Positions 8,516-15,624 of a DNA stretch of 35,108 bases are shown piece after piece (the stretch's first letter is position 1; each line of letters begins with the position of its first letter). A program made the translations under genes and the position numbers. The DNA lies in assembly GCA_035353395.1 (NCBI GenBank), contig DAOPZL010000029.1, forward strand, positions 1 to 35,108, in the 5' to 3' direction. The notes below the pieces were generated by a model. The model had not been told where the DNA came from and made no database searches. It saw only the letters and a program-made list of their open reading frames with translations. Source of the DNA: UBA1801 sp035353395. Lineage in GTDB: Bacteria; Acidobacteriota; Holophagae; Holophagales; Holophagaceae.

Positions 8516-9877
8516 ATGTCCGGCATCAAGGACCGCGACGCGTTCGCGTCCACCCTCGGAGCATTCACCGCCACGCTAGGTTCGGCCATCGGTCTGGGCA
8601 ACATCTGGAAGTTCCCGTACCTCACCGGCTCCAACGGAGGCGCCGCCTTCGTCCTGACCTACCTCCTGGCCGTGGCGCTCGTGGCCCTGCCCATCATGGT
8701 CGTGGAGCATGTCATCGGCCGCAGGATGCGCCTCAACGCCGTCCATGCCTACGGCCAGGTGGTCATCGGCCAGAAGTTCTGGTGCGCCATCGGCTGGGCC
8801 GGACTGAGCTCCGCCCTCCTCATCATGGCCTTCTACACGGACGTGGCCGGTTGGGTCTTCGCCTACGTGTTCAAGTCCATCGGCGCCTTCTTCACCGGCT
8901 CGAAGCTCACCCCCGAGACCTTCGGCGCCCTGGCCGGGGGCACCTGGGAGCCCCTCCTCTGGCAGCTGGCGGTGCTCGTCCTCACCTCCGGCATCATCGC
9001 GGCGGGCGTCGCCAAGGGCATCGAGAAGGTCACGAAGACCCTCATGCCCGTGCTCTTCATCCTCCTGATCGTCTGCGACATCCGCGCCCTCACGCTCCCC
9101 GGCGCCTTCTCCGGCGTGTCCTACCTCTTCCGCCCCGACCTCTCCAAGCTCACGGGCACCGTGCTCCTCTCGGCCCTGGGCCTCGCCTTCTTCAAGCTCT
9201 CCCTGGGCATGGGCACCATGACCACCTACGGCTCCTACATGCCCGACGAGACGAGGATCGTCCCCAACGCAACCCGCGTCGCCCTCTCCGACACGATCGT
9301 CTCCATCCTGGCGGGCCTCGCCATCTTCCCGGCCGTCTTCGCCTTCGGCGGGACCCCCGCCGGCGGCCCCGGCCTCCTCTTCAACACGATCCCGCTCATC
9401 TTCTCCCAGATGCCCATGGGCGGCCTGTTCACCGTCATCTTCTTCATCCTCACCTCCATCGCGACCATCGGCGCCATGGTGAGCCTCATCGAAGTCCCCG
9501 TGGCCTGGGTCGTCGAGAAGGGACACATGAAGCGGCAGACCGCGGCCATCCTCACCGGCACCGTGATGTTCCTGATGGGCATCCTCGCGACGCTGTCCCA
9601 GAACCCCGTCCTGGCCGACATGAAGCTCTTCGGCAAGAACTTCTTCGACCTCTGCGACTTCCTCTCCTCCAACGTGCTCCTCCCCGTGGGCGGCCTCGCC
9701 ATCGCCGTCGTGGGCGGCTGGCTCATGAGCCGCAGGGAGTTCACGGACGAGATGAACAAGGGCTACGCCGGCCAGCCCTGGCACGGCCGCATCCTCTTCG
9801 CGCTGATCAAGTTCGTCGCTCCCGTCCTGATCCTGCTCATCCTCCTCAACAGCCTGGGCATCATCAAGCTGGCCTGA
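8516..9877 (+). CDS. Sodium-dependent transporter, NSS (SLC6/LeuT) family
   Basis: A 453-residue sodium-coupled symporter, a length typical of bacterial NSS proteins. The first helix has the family signature GSAIGLGNIWKFPY (22-35), which holds the unwound sodium and substrate site of LeuT-type carriers. LGLAFFKLSLGMGTMTTYGSYM corresponds to the helix 6 region. Start ATG 8516 has AAGGAG (8505-8510) at 5-base spacing; the frame is open further upstream, but those codons look non-coding. Known bacterial members carry amino acids such as leucine, tryptophan or tyrosine, which would fit the adjacent decarboxylase, though the substrate is not visible. The gene is followed by a strong hairpin terminator. 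Confidence 0.93.
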   Translation: MSGIKDRDAFASTLGAFTATLGSAIGLGNIWKFPYLTGSNGGAAFVLTYLLAVALVALPIMVVEHVIGRRMRLNAVHAYGQVVIGQKFWCAIGWAGLSSALLIMAFYTDVAGWVFAYVFKSIGAFFTGSKLTPETFGALAGGTWEPLLWQLAVLVLTSGIIAAGVAKGIEKVTKTLMPVLFILLIVCDIRALTLPGAFSGVSYLFRPDLSKLTGTVLLSALGLAFFKLSLGMGTMTTYGSYMPDETRIVPNATRVALSDTIVSILAGLAIFPAVFAFGGTPAGGPGLLFNTIPLIFSQMPMGGLFTVIFFILTSIATIGAMVSLIEVPVAWVVEKGHMKRQTAAILTGTVMFLMGILATLSQNPVLADMKLFGKNFFDLCDFLSSNVLLPVGGLAIAVVGGWLMSRREFTDEMNKGYAGQPWHGRILFALIKFVAPVLILLILLNSLGIIKLA

Positions 9878-9894
9878 TCTCGACCTTGCGAGAC

Positions 9895-9937
9895 GAACCT
9901 CCCGGCATCCGCCCAGGGTGCCGGGAGGTTCTCGTTC
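9895..9937 (+). terminator. Hairpin terminator after the NSS symporter gene
   Basis: A 13-base perfect stem (9895-9907 pairing with 9919-9931; arms GAACCTCCCGGCA and its complement) has an 11-base loop, 17 bases after the transporter stop. The tail (TCTCGTTC) is only moderately T-rich, as is usual in GC-rich genomes. It separates the decarboxylase and transporter unit from the methyltransferase that follows. Confidence 0.75.
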
Positions 9938-9998
9938 CAGGCGGGAATTCCGCCATGATGGGAGGACCGCCGTCGAGTGCGGCCATATCGGGATCTTC

Positions 9999-10670
9999 AT
10001 GACGTTCACCCACGACTGGTTCAGCCACAACATCCCCACCTGGGAAGCCCACCTGAAGCCCCTGGCCGGGAAGCCCCTCAAGGCCCTCGAAGTCGGCTGC
10101 TTCGAGGGCCGGGCCACCCGGTGGCTCCTGGAGAACGTCCTGGTCCATCCGGACTCGCGCATCACGGTCTGCGACACCTTCGAGGGAGCGATGGAACATC
10201 GGGACGGGACGTTCCAGATCGACTTCTCCGAGGTCGAGCGGGTGTTCGACCAGGAGGTGACGGCGCCCTTCAAGGGCAAGGTGACCAAGATCAAGGACAC
10301 CTCGTTCAATGCGCTGGTCGCCCTGAACCACGCGCATGCGGCCTCGTACGGGCTCGTCTACATCGACGGCTCCCACGTGGCGAAGGACGTGATGACCGAC
10401 GCCCTCCTGGCCTGGGCGCTGCTCGAGCCGGAAGGGATCATGATCTTCGACGACTACGCGTGGCAAGCCTACCCCGATCCGGCGTTGGTGCCGAAGCTGG
10501 CCGTCGACGCCTTCCTGGCCATGTTCGCCGCCCATCTCCAGGTGCTCCACAAGGGCTACCAGGTCATCGTCCAGCGCACCCCCCCCGCCCAGGCGGACCT
10601 GCCGCCCGACGGATGGTGGCGCCGCCTCCGGCGGAGACTCGGGGGCGGGGATCCGGACCGGCCACGCTGA
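9999..10670 (+). CDS. Class I SAM-dependent methyltransferase (Methyltransf_24-like)
   Basis: A 223-residue Rossmann-type methyltransferase. Motif I is LEVGCFEGRAT (30-40), an acidic residue follows at about 56 (TVCDTFEGAM), and the post-motif region reads LVYIDGSHVAKDVMTDA and then IMIFDDYAW. That IDGSH...DD pattern is typical of the Methyltransf_24 group, often found near polysaccharide or natural-product genes. The acceptor is unknown. I chose ATG 9999 because the upstream part of the frame overlaps the terminator and looks non-coding; no strong Shine-Dalgarno is visible. The C-terminus is a basic, Arg-rich tail. The gene stands alone between a terminator and a lipoprotein gene. Confidence 0.85.
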   Translation: MTFTHDWFSHNIPTWEAHLKPLAGKPLKALEVGCFEGRATRWLLENVLVHPDSRITVCDTFEGAMEHRDGTFQIDFSEVERVFDQEVTAPFKGKVTKIKDTSFNALVALNHAHAASYGLVYIDGSHVAKDVMTDALLAWALLEPEGIMIFDDYAWQAYPDPALVPKLAVDAFLAMFAAHLQVLHKGYQVIVQRTPPAQADLPPDGWWRRLRRRLGGGDPDRPR

Positions 10671-10771
10671 CGGCCGAACCCCGGGAAGGATCCCGCCCCG
10701 CTCTTGAATGCCGCTTCGCGCGGTGTTCCAATGGGCGCACTACGCTTGTAATTTCAACAGAGGAGTTCCGC

Positions 10772-11875
10772 ATGAAAGCGCCGGTTTCCCACGCCGCCCT
10801 GCTCGCTTCGGTCGCACTCCCGCTCCTCCTGGCCGCCTGCGGCGGAGGCGGGGGCGGGGGTTCCGCCTCTTCCTCCAGCCTCGCGGTGACCGTCACGGGC
10901 CTGACCGGCCTGGATGCCGACGTGACCGTCACGGGACCGGGCGGCTACAGCGAGCACCTCACCGCGACGCAGACGCTCACGGGCCTGGCCCGGGGGACCT
11001 ACACCCTCACGGCAGGCACGGTGACCGACTCCAGCAAGCCGGGCCTCGGGCGCGGCAACGGCGGGACGCTCGGGCCGGAACACTTGCAGCGCCACCCCCT
11101 GAAGCCCGTCCAGACGGTGGCCGTGGACGGCGCCGATGCTGCGGCCGTGGTGTATCCGGCGGCAACCCTGAGGGTGGATATCCCCGTCGCCGGGACCCCG
11201 TCGACCACGGTGCCCATGACGTTCGTCCTGGCGCCCGCGGGCAGCTTCACCATGGGAGACACCACCTATACCAACGCGCAGCCCACGCACACCGTCGCGA
11301 TCGGCCAGGCCTTCTACGCGGCCGAAACGGAGCTGACCCAGGCCCAGTGGACGGCAGTCATGGGGTCCTTCGTCGACGACGATCATCCCGTGGCCATGGT
11401 GAGCTGGGACGACCTCCGGAAGAGCGGCGGCTTCCTCGACCTGCTGAAGGCCGCAGTCCCGGCCAAGAATTTCCGCCTGCCCAGCGAGGCCGAGTGGGAG
11501 TACCTCTGCCGTTCGGGAACCGCCACCGCCTACTTCTTCGGAGATGTAGAAACCAGCCTGGACACCTACGCCGTCCGGGGCGCGAGCGCCACGGCCAGCG
11601 TCAAGTCCAAGCACCCGAACGCGTGGGGCCTGTACGACCTCCTCGGGAACGTGTGGGAATGGACCGAGGACGACTACCATGTCAACTACAACACCGCGCC
11701 CACGGACGGAAGCGCCTGGGTGGACAGTCCGCTGAGAGGCGCCAACCGCAGCCAGCGGGGGGGAGGGTGGTCGGACACCTCGGCAGCCAACTTCCGCTCC
11801 GGCTTCCGGAACTACGACCTGCCCGCCGCCTTGAACGTTTCCCGGGGCTTCCGCCTCGTGATGGCGGTGCCTTGA
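10772..11875 (+). CDS. Lipoprotein with formylglycine-generating enzyme-like (SUMF1/FGE-sulfatase) domain
   Basis: A 367-residue exported lipoprotein. The signal peptide ends in the lipobox LAAC with Cys23, followed by a run of seven glycines. Residues 30-80 form a Thr/Val-rich beta module (TVTGLTGLDADVTVTGPGGYS). From about 149 to the end is an FGE-sulfatase domain: APAGSFTMGD, ETELTQAQWTAVMG, FRLPSEAEWEYLCRSG, GLYDLLGNVWEWTEDD and RGGGWSD. True formylglycine-generating enzymes have two catalytic cysteines shortly after this last motif. Here the region (SDTSAANFRSGFR) has none, so it is probably a binding or structural domain. GAGGAG six bases before the ATG supports the start. Residues about 84-112 look out of character (see findings). 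Confidence 0.88.
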   Translation: MKAPVSHAALLASVALPLLLAACGGGGGGGSASSSSLAVTVTGLTGLDADVTVTGPGGYSEHLTATQTLTGLARGTYTLTAGTVTDSSKPGLGRGNGGTLGPEHLQRHPLKPVQTVAVDGADAAAVVYPAATLRVDIPVAGTPSTTVPMTFVLAPAGSFTMGDTTYTNAQPTHTVAIGQAFYAAETELTQAQWTAVMGSFVDDDHPVAMVSWDDLRKSGGFLDLLKAAVPAKNFRLPSEAEWEYLCRSGTATAYFFGDVETSLDTYAVRGASATASVKSKHPNAWGLYDLLGNVWEWTEDDYHVNYNTAPTDGSAWVDSPLRGANRSQRGGGWSDTSAANFRSGFRNYDLPAALNVSRGFRLVMAVP

Positions 11876-11891
11876 TCCCCTTGGGCCGGCC

Positions 11892-12620
11892 TCACGGCCT
11901 CGTTCCCCAGAGCAGCAGGTAGCGCGACCACCAGGGCACGGATCCCTTCTCGCGCAGGTCCGCCTCGAGCCGGCCGATGCCGCGCTCGAAGGCGGCCTGG
12001 CCGATGAGGTGCAGCGACGAGAAGGCCTTGTCCCGGTAGCGCTGGATGTCCGTCAGGACATGGCGGAAGGCCACCGTCTCCTCCCGGATCGCCGTGAACC
12101 CAGCCGAAACCATCATGGCGCGCAAGTCCTGGATCCGGGGATAGCGTTCCAGCTCCACGGCGACCGTCTCCGGGAAATGCGTGGCCAGGGGCTCCCGGTG
12201 CCGGATGATGTCCTCCGAATCCGTCACCGTGCAGAGGAGGCCGCCGGGTTTCAGGATCCGGAACGCCTCGCGGTAGTGCGCCTGGCGGTCCTCCACGTGG
12301 TGGATGACGTCCACCGAGAAGACCAGGTCGAACAGCTCGCCGCCGAAGGAGATCGCCTCGGCCCGCCCTTCCTGGACCCGGCCCCGGGACAGCCGCGCCC
12401 GGGCCTTGTCCAGCATCTCCCTCGAGGGGTCCAGGCCCCAGCACTCGCAGCCCGCGGATTCCTCGAGGGCGGCGAGGTAGTTGCCGGTCCCGCAGCCGAC
12501 CTCCAGGATCCTGGAAGCGGGGACCAGGCGCCCATCTTCCAGGAGGCGCTTCAGCACCTCCGGGTGGGTGCGCCGGTGACGGGCGTAGTCCGCCGCCAGA
12601 TGATCGTAGTTCATGCTCAT
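11892..12620 (-). CDS. Class I SAM-dependent methyltransferase (Methyltransf_11-like), last gene of the ArsR cassette
   Basis: A 242-residue small-molecule-type methyltransferase. Motif I is ILEVGCGTGNYL (38-49), the ribose-binding acidic residue is in WGLDPSREML, motif II is FDLVFSVDVIHHV, and the post-motif segment is FRILKPGGLLCTVTDS. This pattern is common in enzymes acting on quinones, drugs or other small metabolites; the substrate is not determinable. AAGGAG lies seven bases before the ATG, and the start overlaps the MFS stop by four bases (ATGA), indicating translational coupling. As the last of four coupled genes, it probably modifies the same compound that the regulator senses and the pump exports. 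Confidence 0.88.
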   Translation of the reverse strand: MSMNYDHLAADYARHRRTHPEVLKRLLEDGRLVPASRILEVGCGTGNYLAALEESAGCECWGLDPSREMLDKARARLSRGRVQEGRAEAISFGGELFDLVFSVDVIHHVEDRQAHYREAFRILKPGGLLCTVTDSEDIIRHREPLATHFPETVAVELERYPRIQDLRAMMVSAGFTAIREETVAFRHVLTDIQRYRDKAFSSLHLIGQAAFERGIGRLEADLREKGSVPWWSRYLLLWGTRP

Positions 12621-13855
12621 GGCAAGTCTCCTTCAAGGCCGGGCTGGGCCGTCCGGCCTTCCCAGCGGTGCAGCAGGGCGAATCCTCCGGTGCATGCGAG
12701 GGCCACCAGGGCGGTGGCCAGCCACGAGGCGCGGACACCTGCGCGGGTGATCACGGCACCGAAGACCAGGGGCGAGAGCAGGCGGCCCGAGCTGGACATC
12801 ATCTCCCGGATGGACTGGAACCGCCCCCGGAAGTTCCGCGGCGTGTGGTCGCCCAGGTAGGCGCCGGTATTGGTGGCGAAAAGCACCTCCCCGAGGGTCC
12901 ACACCAGCGTCGACAGCACCAGGCCGGTCCGGCCGAGCCTGAAGGCCAGCATGCCGAACCCCGCGGCGAAGAGGGTGGTCCCGAGGCCCATGGTCGCCGG
13001 ACCGGAGAGCCGGCGGGTCAGCCGCGTCAGCAGGGCCGTCGTGCCCAGCACCACCACGGCGTTGAGGGACATGAGGAAGCCGAAGAGCGCCGCCCCCTGC
13101 GCGCCGAAGCGCTCCGAGGTGTAGAGGGTGAGCCCGAAGCCGGTCTGGCCGTAGGCGAAGCTGACGAGCAGGGAGATGACGCAGAAGACCACCAGGACCG
13201 GGCGCGCCAGGAAGGCCCTCAGGGCGCTCCCCTCCGCTTCCTCCTCGGCCTCCGGCAGCGCCGGAGCCCCGCCCTCGGGAATCAGCCAGAGGAGCAGGCA
13301 GAGGGCCATGGAGAGGGCGAGGCTGTCGCCGAAGAACACCCAGGCCAGGTGGTGCTCGAAGAGGAAGCCGGCGAACATGGGCCCGATGGCCACCCCGAGG
13401 TTGGCGCCGAGATAGCTGAGGGAGAAGGCCTCCTTGCGCTGGTCCTGGGCGCACACGTCCATGATGGTGGCCAGGATGACCGGCTTCATGGAGCCCTGGA
13501 AGAAGGCGGCGAGCACCAGGATCCGGGGGATGAGCATGGACGGGGGCAGGAACCCGCAGACCGCCGTGAGCAGGCCGGTGCCCACCATGCAGGCGGCGAA
13601 CACGCGCTTGCGGCCCAGGTGGTCGCTCACCTTGCCCGCCGCCAGGGTGCCCAGAAGCCCGCTGGCCACGTTGGCCGTGATCCAGAAACCCGCCGCGGCG
13701 CCGTCGAGCCCCAGCTTCCTCGTCAGGAACAGGGTGAGGAAGGGGAAGACGAAGTCTCCGCCCCGGAGGACGACCTGGATGAGGAACAGGATCCAGACCG
13801 GGCGAGGCAGTTCGCGGTAGCCCCCCACCAGGAGCCTGAACGCGGCGCGGATCAT
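12617..13855 (-). CDS. MFS transporter of the ArsR cassette
   Basis: A 412-residue, 12-helix major facilitator of the drug:proton antiporter type. Motif A is AGKVSDHLGRKRVF after helix 2. FQGSMKPVILATIMDVC and an acidic central loop (PEAEEEAEG) lie between the two six-helix halves. In this family such pumps usually export drugs or toxic metabolites. ATG 13855 overlaps the stop of the acetyltransferase gene by four bases, and its own stop overlaps the start of the methyltransferase gene in the same way. Longer open frame upstream is antisense-type shadow and not part of the protein. The substrate is unknown. Confidence 0.9.
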   Translation of the reverse strand: MIRAAFRLLVGGYRELPRPVWILFLIQVVLRGGDFVFPFLTLFLTRKLGLDGAAAGFWITANVASGLLGTLAAGKVSDHLGRKRVFAACMVGTGLLTAVCGFLPPSMLIPRILVLAAFFQGSMKPVILATIMDVCAQDQRKEAFSLSYLGANLGVAIGPMFAGFLFEHHLAWVFFGDSLALSMALCLLLWLIPEGGAPALPEAEEEAEGSALRAFLARPVLVVFCVISLLVSFAYGQTGFGLTLYTSERFGAQGAALFGFLMSLNAVVVLGTTALLTRLTRRLSGPATMGLGTTLFAAGFGMLAFRLGRTGLVLSTLVWTLGEVLFATNTGAYLGDHTPRNFRGRFQSIREMMSSSGRLLSPLVFGAVITRAGVRASWLATALVALACTGGFALLHRWEGRTAQPGLEGDLP

Positions 13856-14604
13856 GGCAGCGCCCTCCGCGCGCGGTACCAGTAGGGATAGGCCACGGAA
13901 TACCCCAGGCTGCGGTAGAGCGACTCCGCGGGGCGGTTCCCTTCGACCACCTGCAGGTAGGACCGGCGCGCGCCCGCGGCGGAGGCCTCCGCCAGGACGG
14001 CCTCCATGATCTTCCGGCCCAGGCCGCGCCCCCGCAGGTCCTTCCGCACGACCACGTCGAAGATGCCCGCCCAGCCGTCCTCCACCACCGCGAGCGCGCA
14101 GGCCGCGGGACCGCCCTCCCCCTCCATCAGGACGAAGCGCCGGTCCGGGACGATGTGCGCCATGATGGCGCGCGCCGCGGCGGACTGCCGCGCCTCGAGG
14201 CTTCCGGCCCCGGCGTAGAAGTCGAACCAGGTTTCCTCCAGGCATCCGGAAACGCGGATCCGGAGCCCCGCGGGGAGTCCGTACGCTCCTGCCCGGAGGT
14301 CCTCCAGGACCATGACCGAGGTCGCTCCCTCGCGGGTGTAGCCCCGCCGTTCCAGCTCGGCATCCAGTCCTTCGGGGCGGGCCGATGGGGTGAGCTTGAA
14401 GGTGGGTACGACGCCGCGGGCCAGGGCCAGGGCCTCGCAGCGGCCGATCCGCTCCGCCAGGGGAGTCGTGCCTTCGTGCATGGGCAGCACGCTGTTGGCC
14501 CTCCGGGAATAGCCTTCGGCGAACCGCATGACCCAGCCGTCCACCAGGACGGTTCTCAAGCCCGGCCAGGCGTTGGCGGACAGTTCCTCGAGCCTGCGGA
14601 TCAT
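13852..14604 (-). CDS. GNAT family N-acetyltransferase of the ArsR cassette
   Basis: A 250-residue protein with a C-terminal GNAT domain: FDVVVRKDLRGRGLGRKIM (183-200) is motif A with the acetyl-CoA pyrophosphate loop, followed by an Asn-rich YLQVVEGNRPAESLYRSLGY motif B. The N-terminal half (LEELSANAWPGLRTVLVDGWVMRFAEGYSRRANSV) is characteristic of a widespread uncharacterised GNAT group and may be a degenerate second GNAT fold. It probably acetylates a small molecule or a protein; the acceptor is unknown. Its start overlaps the ArsR-type gene by four bases (ATGA) and its stop overlaps the pump gene, so all are made from one transcript. Confidence 0.88.
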   Translation of the reverse strand: MIRRLEELSANAWPGLRTVLVDGWVMRFAEGYSRRANSVLPMHEGTTPLAERIGRCEALALARGVVPTFKLTPSARPEGLDAELERRGYTREGATSVMVLEDLRAGAYGLPAGLRIRVSGCLEETWFDFYAGAGSLEARQSAAARAIMAHIVPDRRFVLMEGEGGPAACALAVVEDGWAGIFDVVVRKDLRGRGLGRKIMEAVLAEASAAGARRSYLQVVEGNRPAESLYRSLGYSVAYPYWYRARRALP

Positions 14605-15500
14605 TTCCCGCCTCCCTGGATGAAGGCCACGATGGCTTCCAGCGCCCTGGCAAGGGACTCCGGGGACAGCTCGTACTCCATCCGGCCGCCCTCGCCCTCC
14701 CGGAGTTCCACGAACCCTGCATCCTTGAACAGCTTGAAGTGCCGGGAGGCCGTGGAGGGGTTCACGCCCAGGAACTCGGCCATCTCGAGGTTCGTGCAAG
14801 GGTGGTCCGCCAGGCGCCTGAGCATCCGCAGCCGGGTCCGGTCCCCCACGGCGAGGGCCGAAAGCAGGAGGCCGTCGGGGGGCTCCCCGGGGACCCCGGG
14901 GAGCGAGCTGGAGAGGTAGAAGAGGACCGTGCCGCCGCGCTTCCAGAAGGTCAGCCGCCGGCTCGCCACGAGGGAGGGCGTGATGATGAGCCGTTCCACC
15001 TCCTCCTCCCGGACCCGCAGCTCGGGCTTGATCCGGAAGACGAACTCCCCGGACTTGGCGCGGTAGAAACGGTCCGAGAGCCCCAGGAGGTAGTTCCAGG
15101 CCCCGGCCTCCCGGACGCCGCGGCCGATGGCGGCCGTGGCATCCAGGAGATGGCGCGCCCTCCGGGAGGCCTCGGGCGCGATGCCCGTCCTGACGACCTG
15201 GGCCAGGAGCGGCCACGCGGCGGACCGGGGATCCGCCGCCGCCGCTTCCTCGAGGCGCAGGAGCCCTTCCTCGGAGCCCAGGAGCCCCGCGGTTCCCGGG
15301 TCCATCAAGGCCTCGAGCACCCGCAGCCACCCTCCGGTGGCCTCCCCCACCGCTTCGAGCGCGGCCTTCTCGGCGGCCGTGAACCGGCCCGCAAGGACCT
15401 CCATCGCCGGCGCGAAGGGCTGGAACCTCACGGATTCGAACGCCTGCCGGAGCACCAGGGCGGCATCCAGGACGGGGAAATAGCCGAGTCGAAGTTCCAT
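14601..15500 (-). CDS. ArsR-type winged-helix regulator with large N-terminal domain
   Basis: A 299-residue regulator. Residues about 212-290 are a C-terminal ArsR-like winged helix: LLSALAVGDRTRLRMLRRL, then NLEMAEFLGVNPSTASRHFKLFKDAGFVE as the recognition helix. Classical ArsR proteins are about 100 residues; this one has about 200 extra N-terminal residues, mostly helical, with no metal-binding Cys motif, so it probably senses an organic ligand or protein. Similar long ArsR proteins are known in actinobacteria and bacilli. ATG 15500 has GGAG at 5-base spacing; a TTG further upstream at 15530 lies within the operator and was rejected. It heads the four-gene cassette and very likely controls it through the adjacent inverted repeat. 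Confidence 0.88.
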   Translation of the reverse strand: MELRLGYFPVLDAALVLRQAFESVRFQPFAPAMEVLAGRFTAAEKAALEAVGEATGGWLRVLEALMDPGTAGLLGSEEGLLRLEEAAAADPRSAAWPLLAQVVRTGIAPEASRRARHLLDATAAIGRGVREAGAWNYLLGLSDRFYRAKSGEFVFRIKPELRVREEEVERLIITPSLVASRRLTFWKRGGTVLFYLSSSLPGVPGEPPDGLLLSALAVGDRTRLRMLRRLADHPCTNLEMAEFLGVNPSTASRHFKLFKDAGFVELREGEGGRMEYELSPESLARALEAIVAFIQGGGK

Positions 15501-15513
15501 CGAAGCTCCGATG

Positions 15514-15531
15514 ATTGCGCGTTTGCGCAAT
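15514..15531. promoter_or_regulatory. Perfect inverted repeat at the cassette start site (probable operator)
   Basis: ATTGCGC (15514-15520), a 4-base spacer and GCGCAAT (15525-15531) form a perfect 7-4-7 inverted repeat. It starts about 6 bases downstream of the cassette -10 box, on the expected transcription start, and 14 bases before the ArsR start codon. That is where an autorepressor of the ArsR family would bind. Binding itself is inferred. Confidence 0.6.
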
Positions 15532-15534
15532 TAA

Positions 15535-15563
15535 GCAATATATCCGCGCAGCCGCCTTGTCAA
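15535..15563 (-). promoter_or_regulatory. Promoter of the ArsR-GNAT-MFS-methyltransferase cassette
   Basis: On the minus strand a perfect -35 TTGACA (15558-15563) is followed by TATATT (15537-15542, 15-base spacer) or TATTGC (15535-15540, 17-base spacer). This AT-rich pocket is one of the most consensus-like promoters in the window, which suits a gene set that is strong but held off by a repressor. Confidence 0.6.
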
Positions 15564-15573
15564 GGCCCGCCAC

Positions 15574-15603
15574 TTGCCTGCGCCCCGCGGCCCGAGGTAA
15601 AAC
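15574..15603 (+). promoter_or_regulatory. Candidate htpG promoter
   Basis: TTGCCT (15574-15579), an 18-base spacer and TAAAAC (15598-15603) precede htpG. The start site would fall near 15610, giving a leader of only about 15 bases that begins at the Shine-Dalgarno (GGAG, 15611-15614). No CIRCE element is visible. It lies back to back with the cassette promoter. Confidence 0.35.
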
Positions 15604-15624
15604 CCTCGAAGGAGCTTCACTGCC

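Noticed and set aside
10772..11875. Active formylglycine-generating enzyme (sulfatase maturation)
   Set aside because: No cysteine is present in the region after RGGGW where the catalytic pair should be, and no sulfatase gene is in the window.
12617..14722. A 701-codon open frame that would fuse extra sequence to the N-terminus of the cassette MFS pump
   Set aside because: The part above 13855 is antisense-like Arg/Gly/Pro-rich sequence in a different frame from the GNAT gene. The pump has a normal start at 13855 with an ATGA junction.
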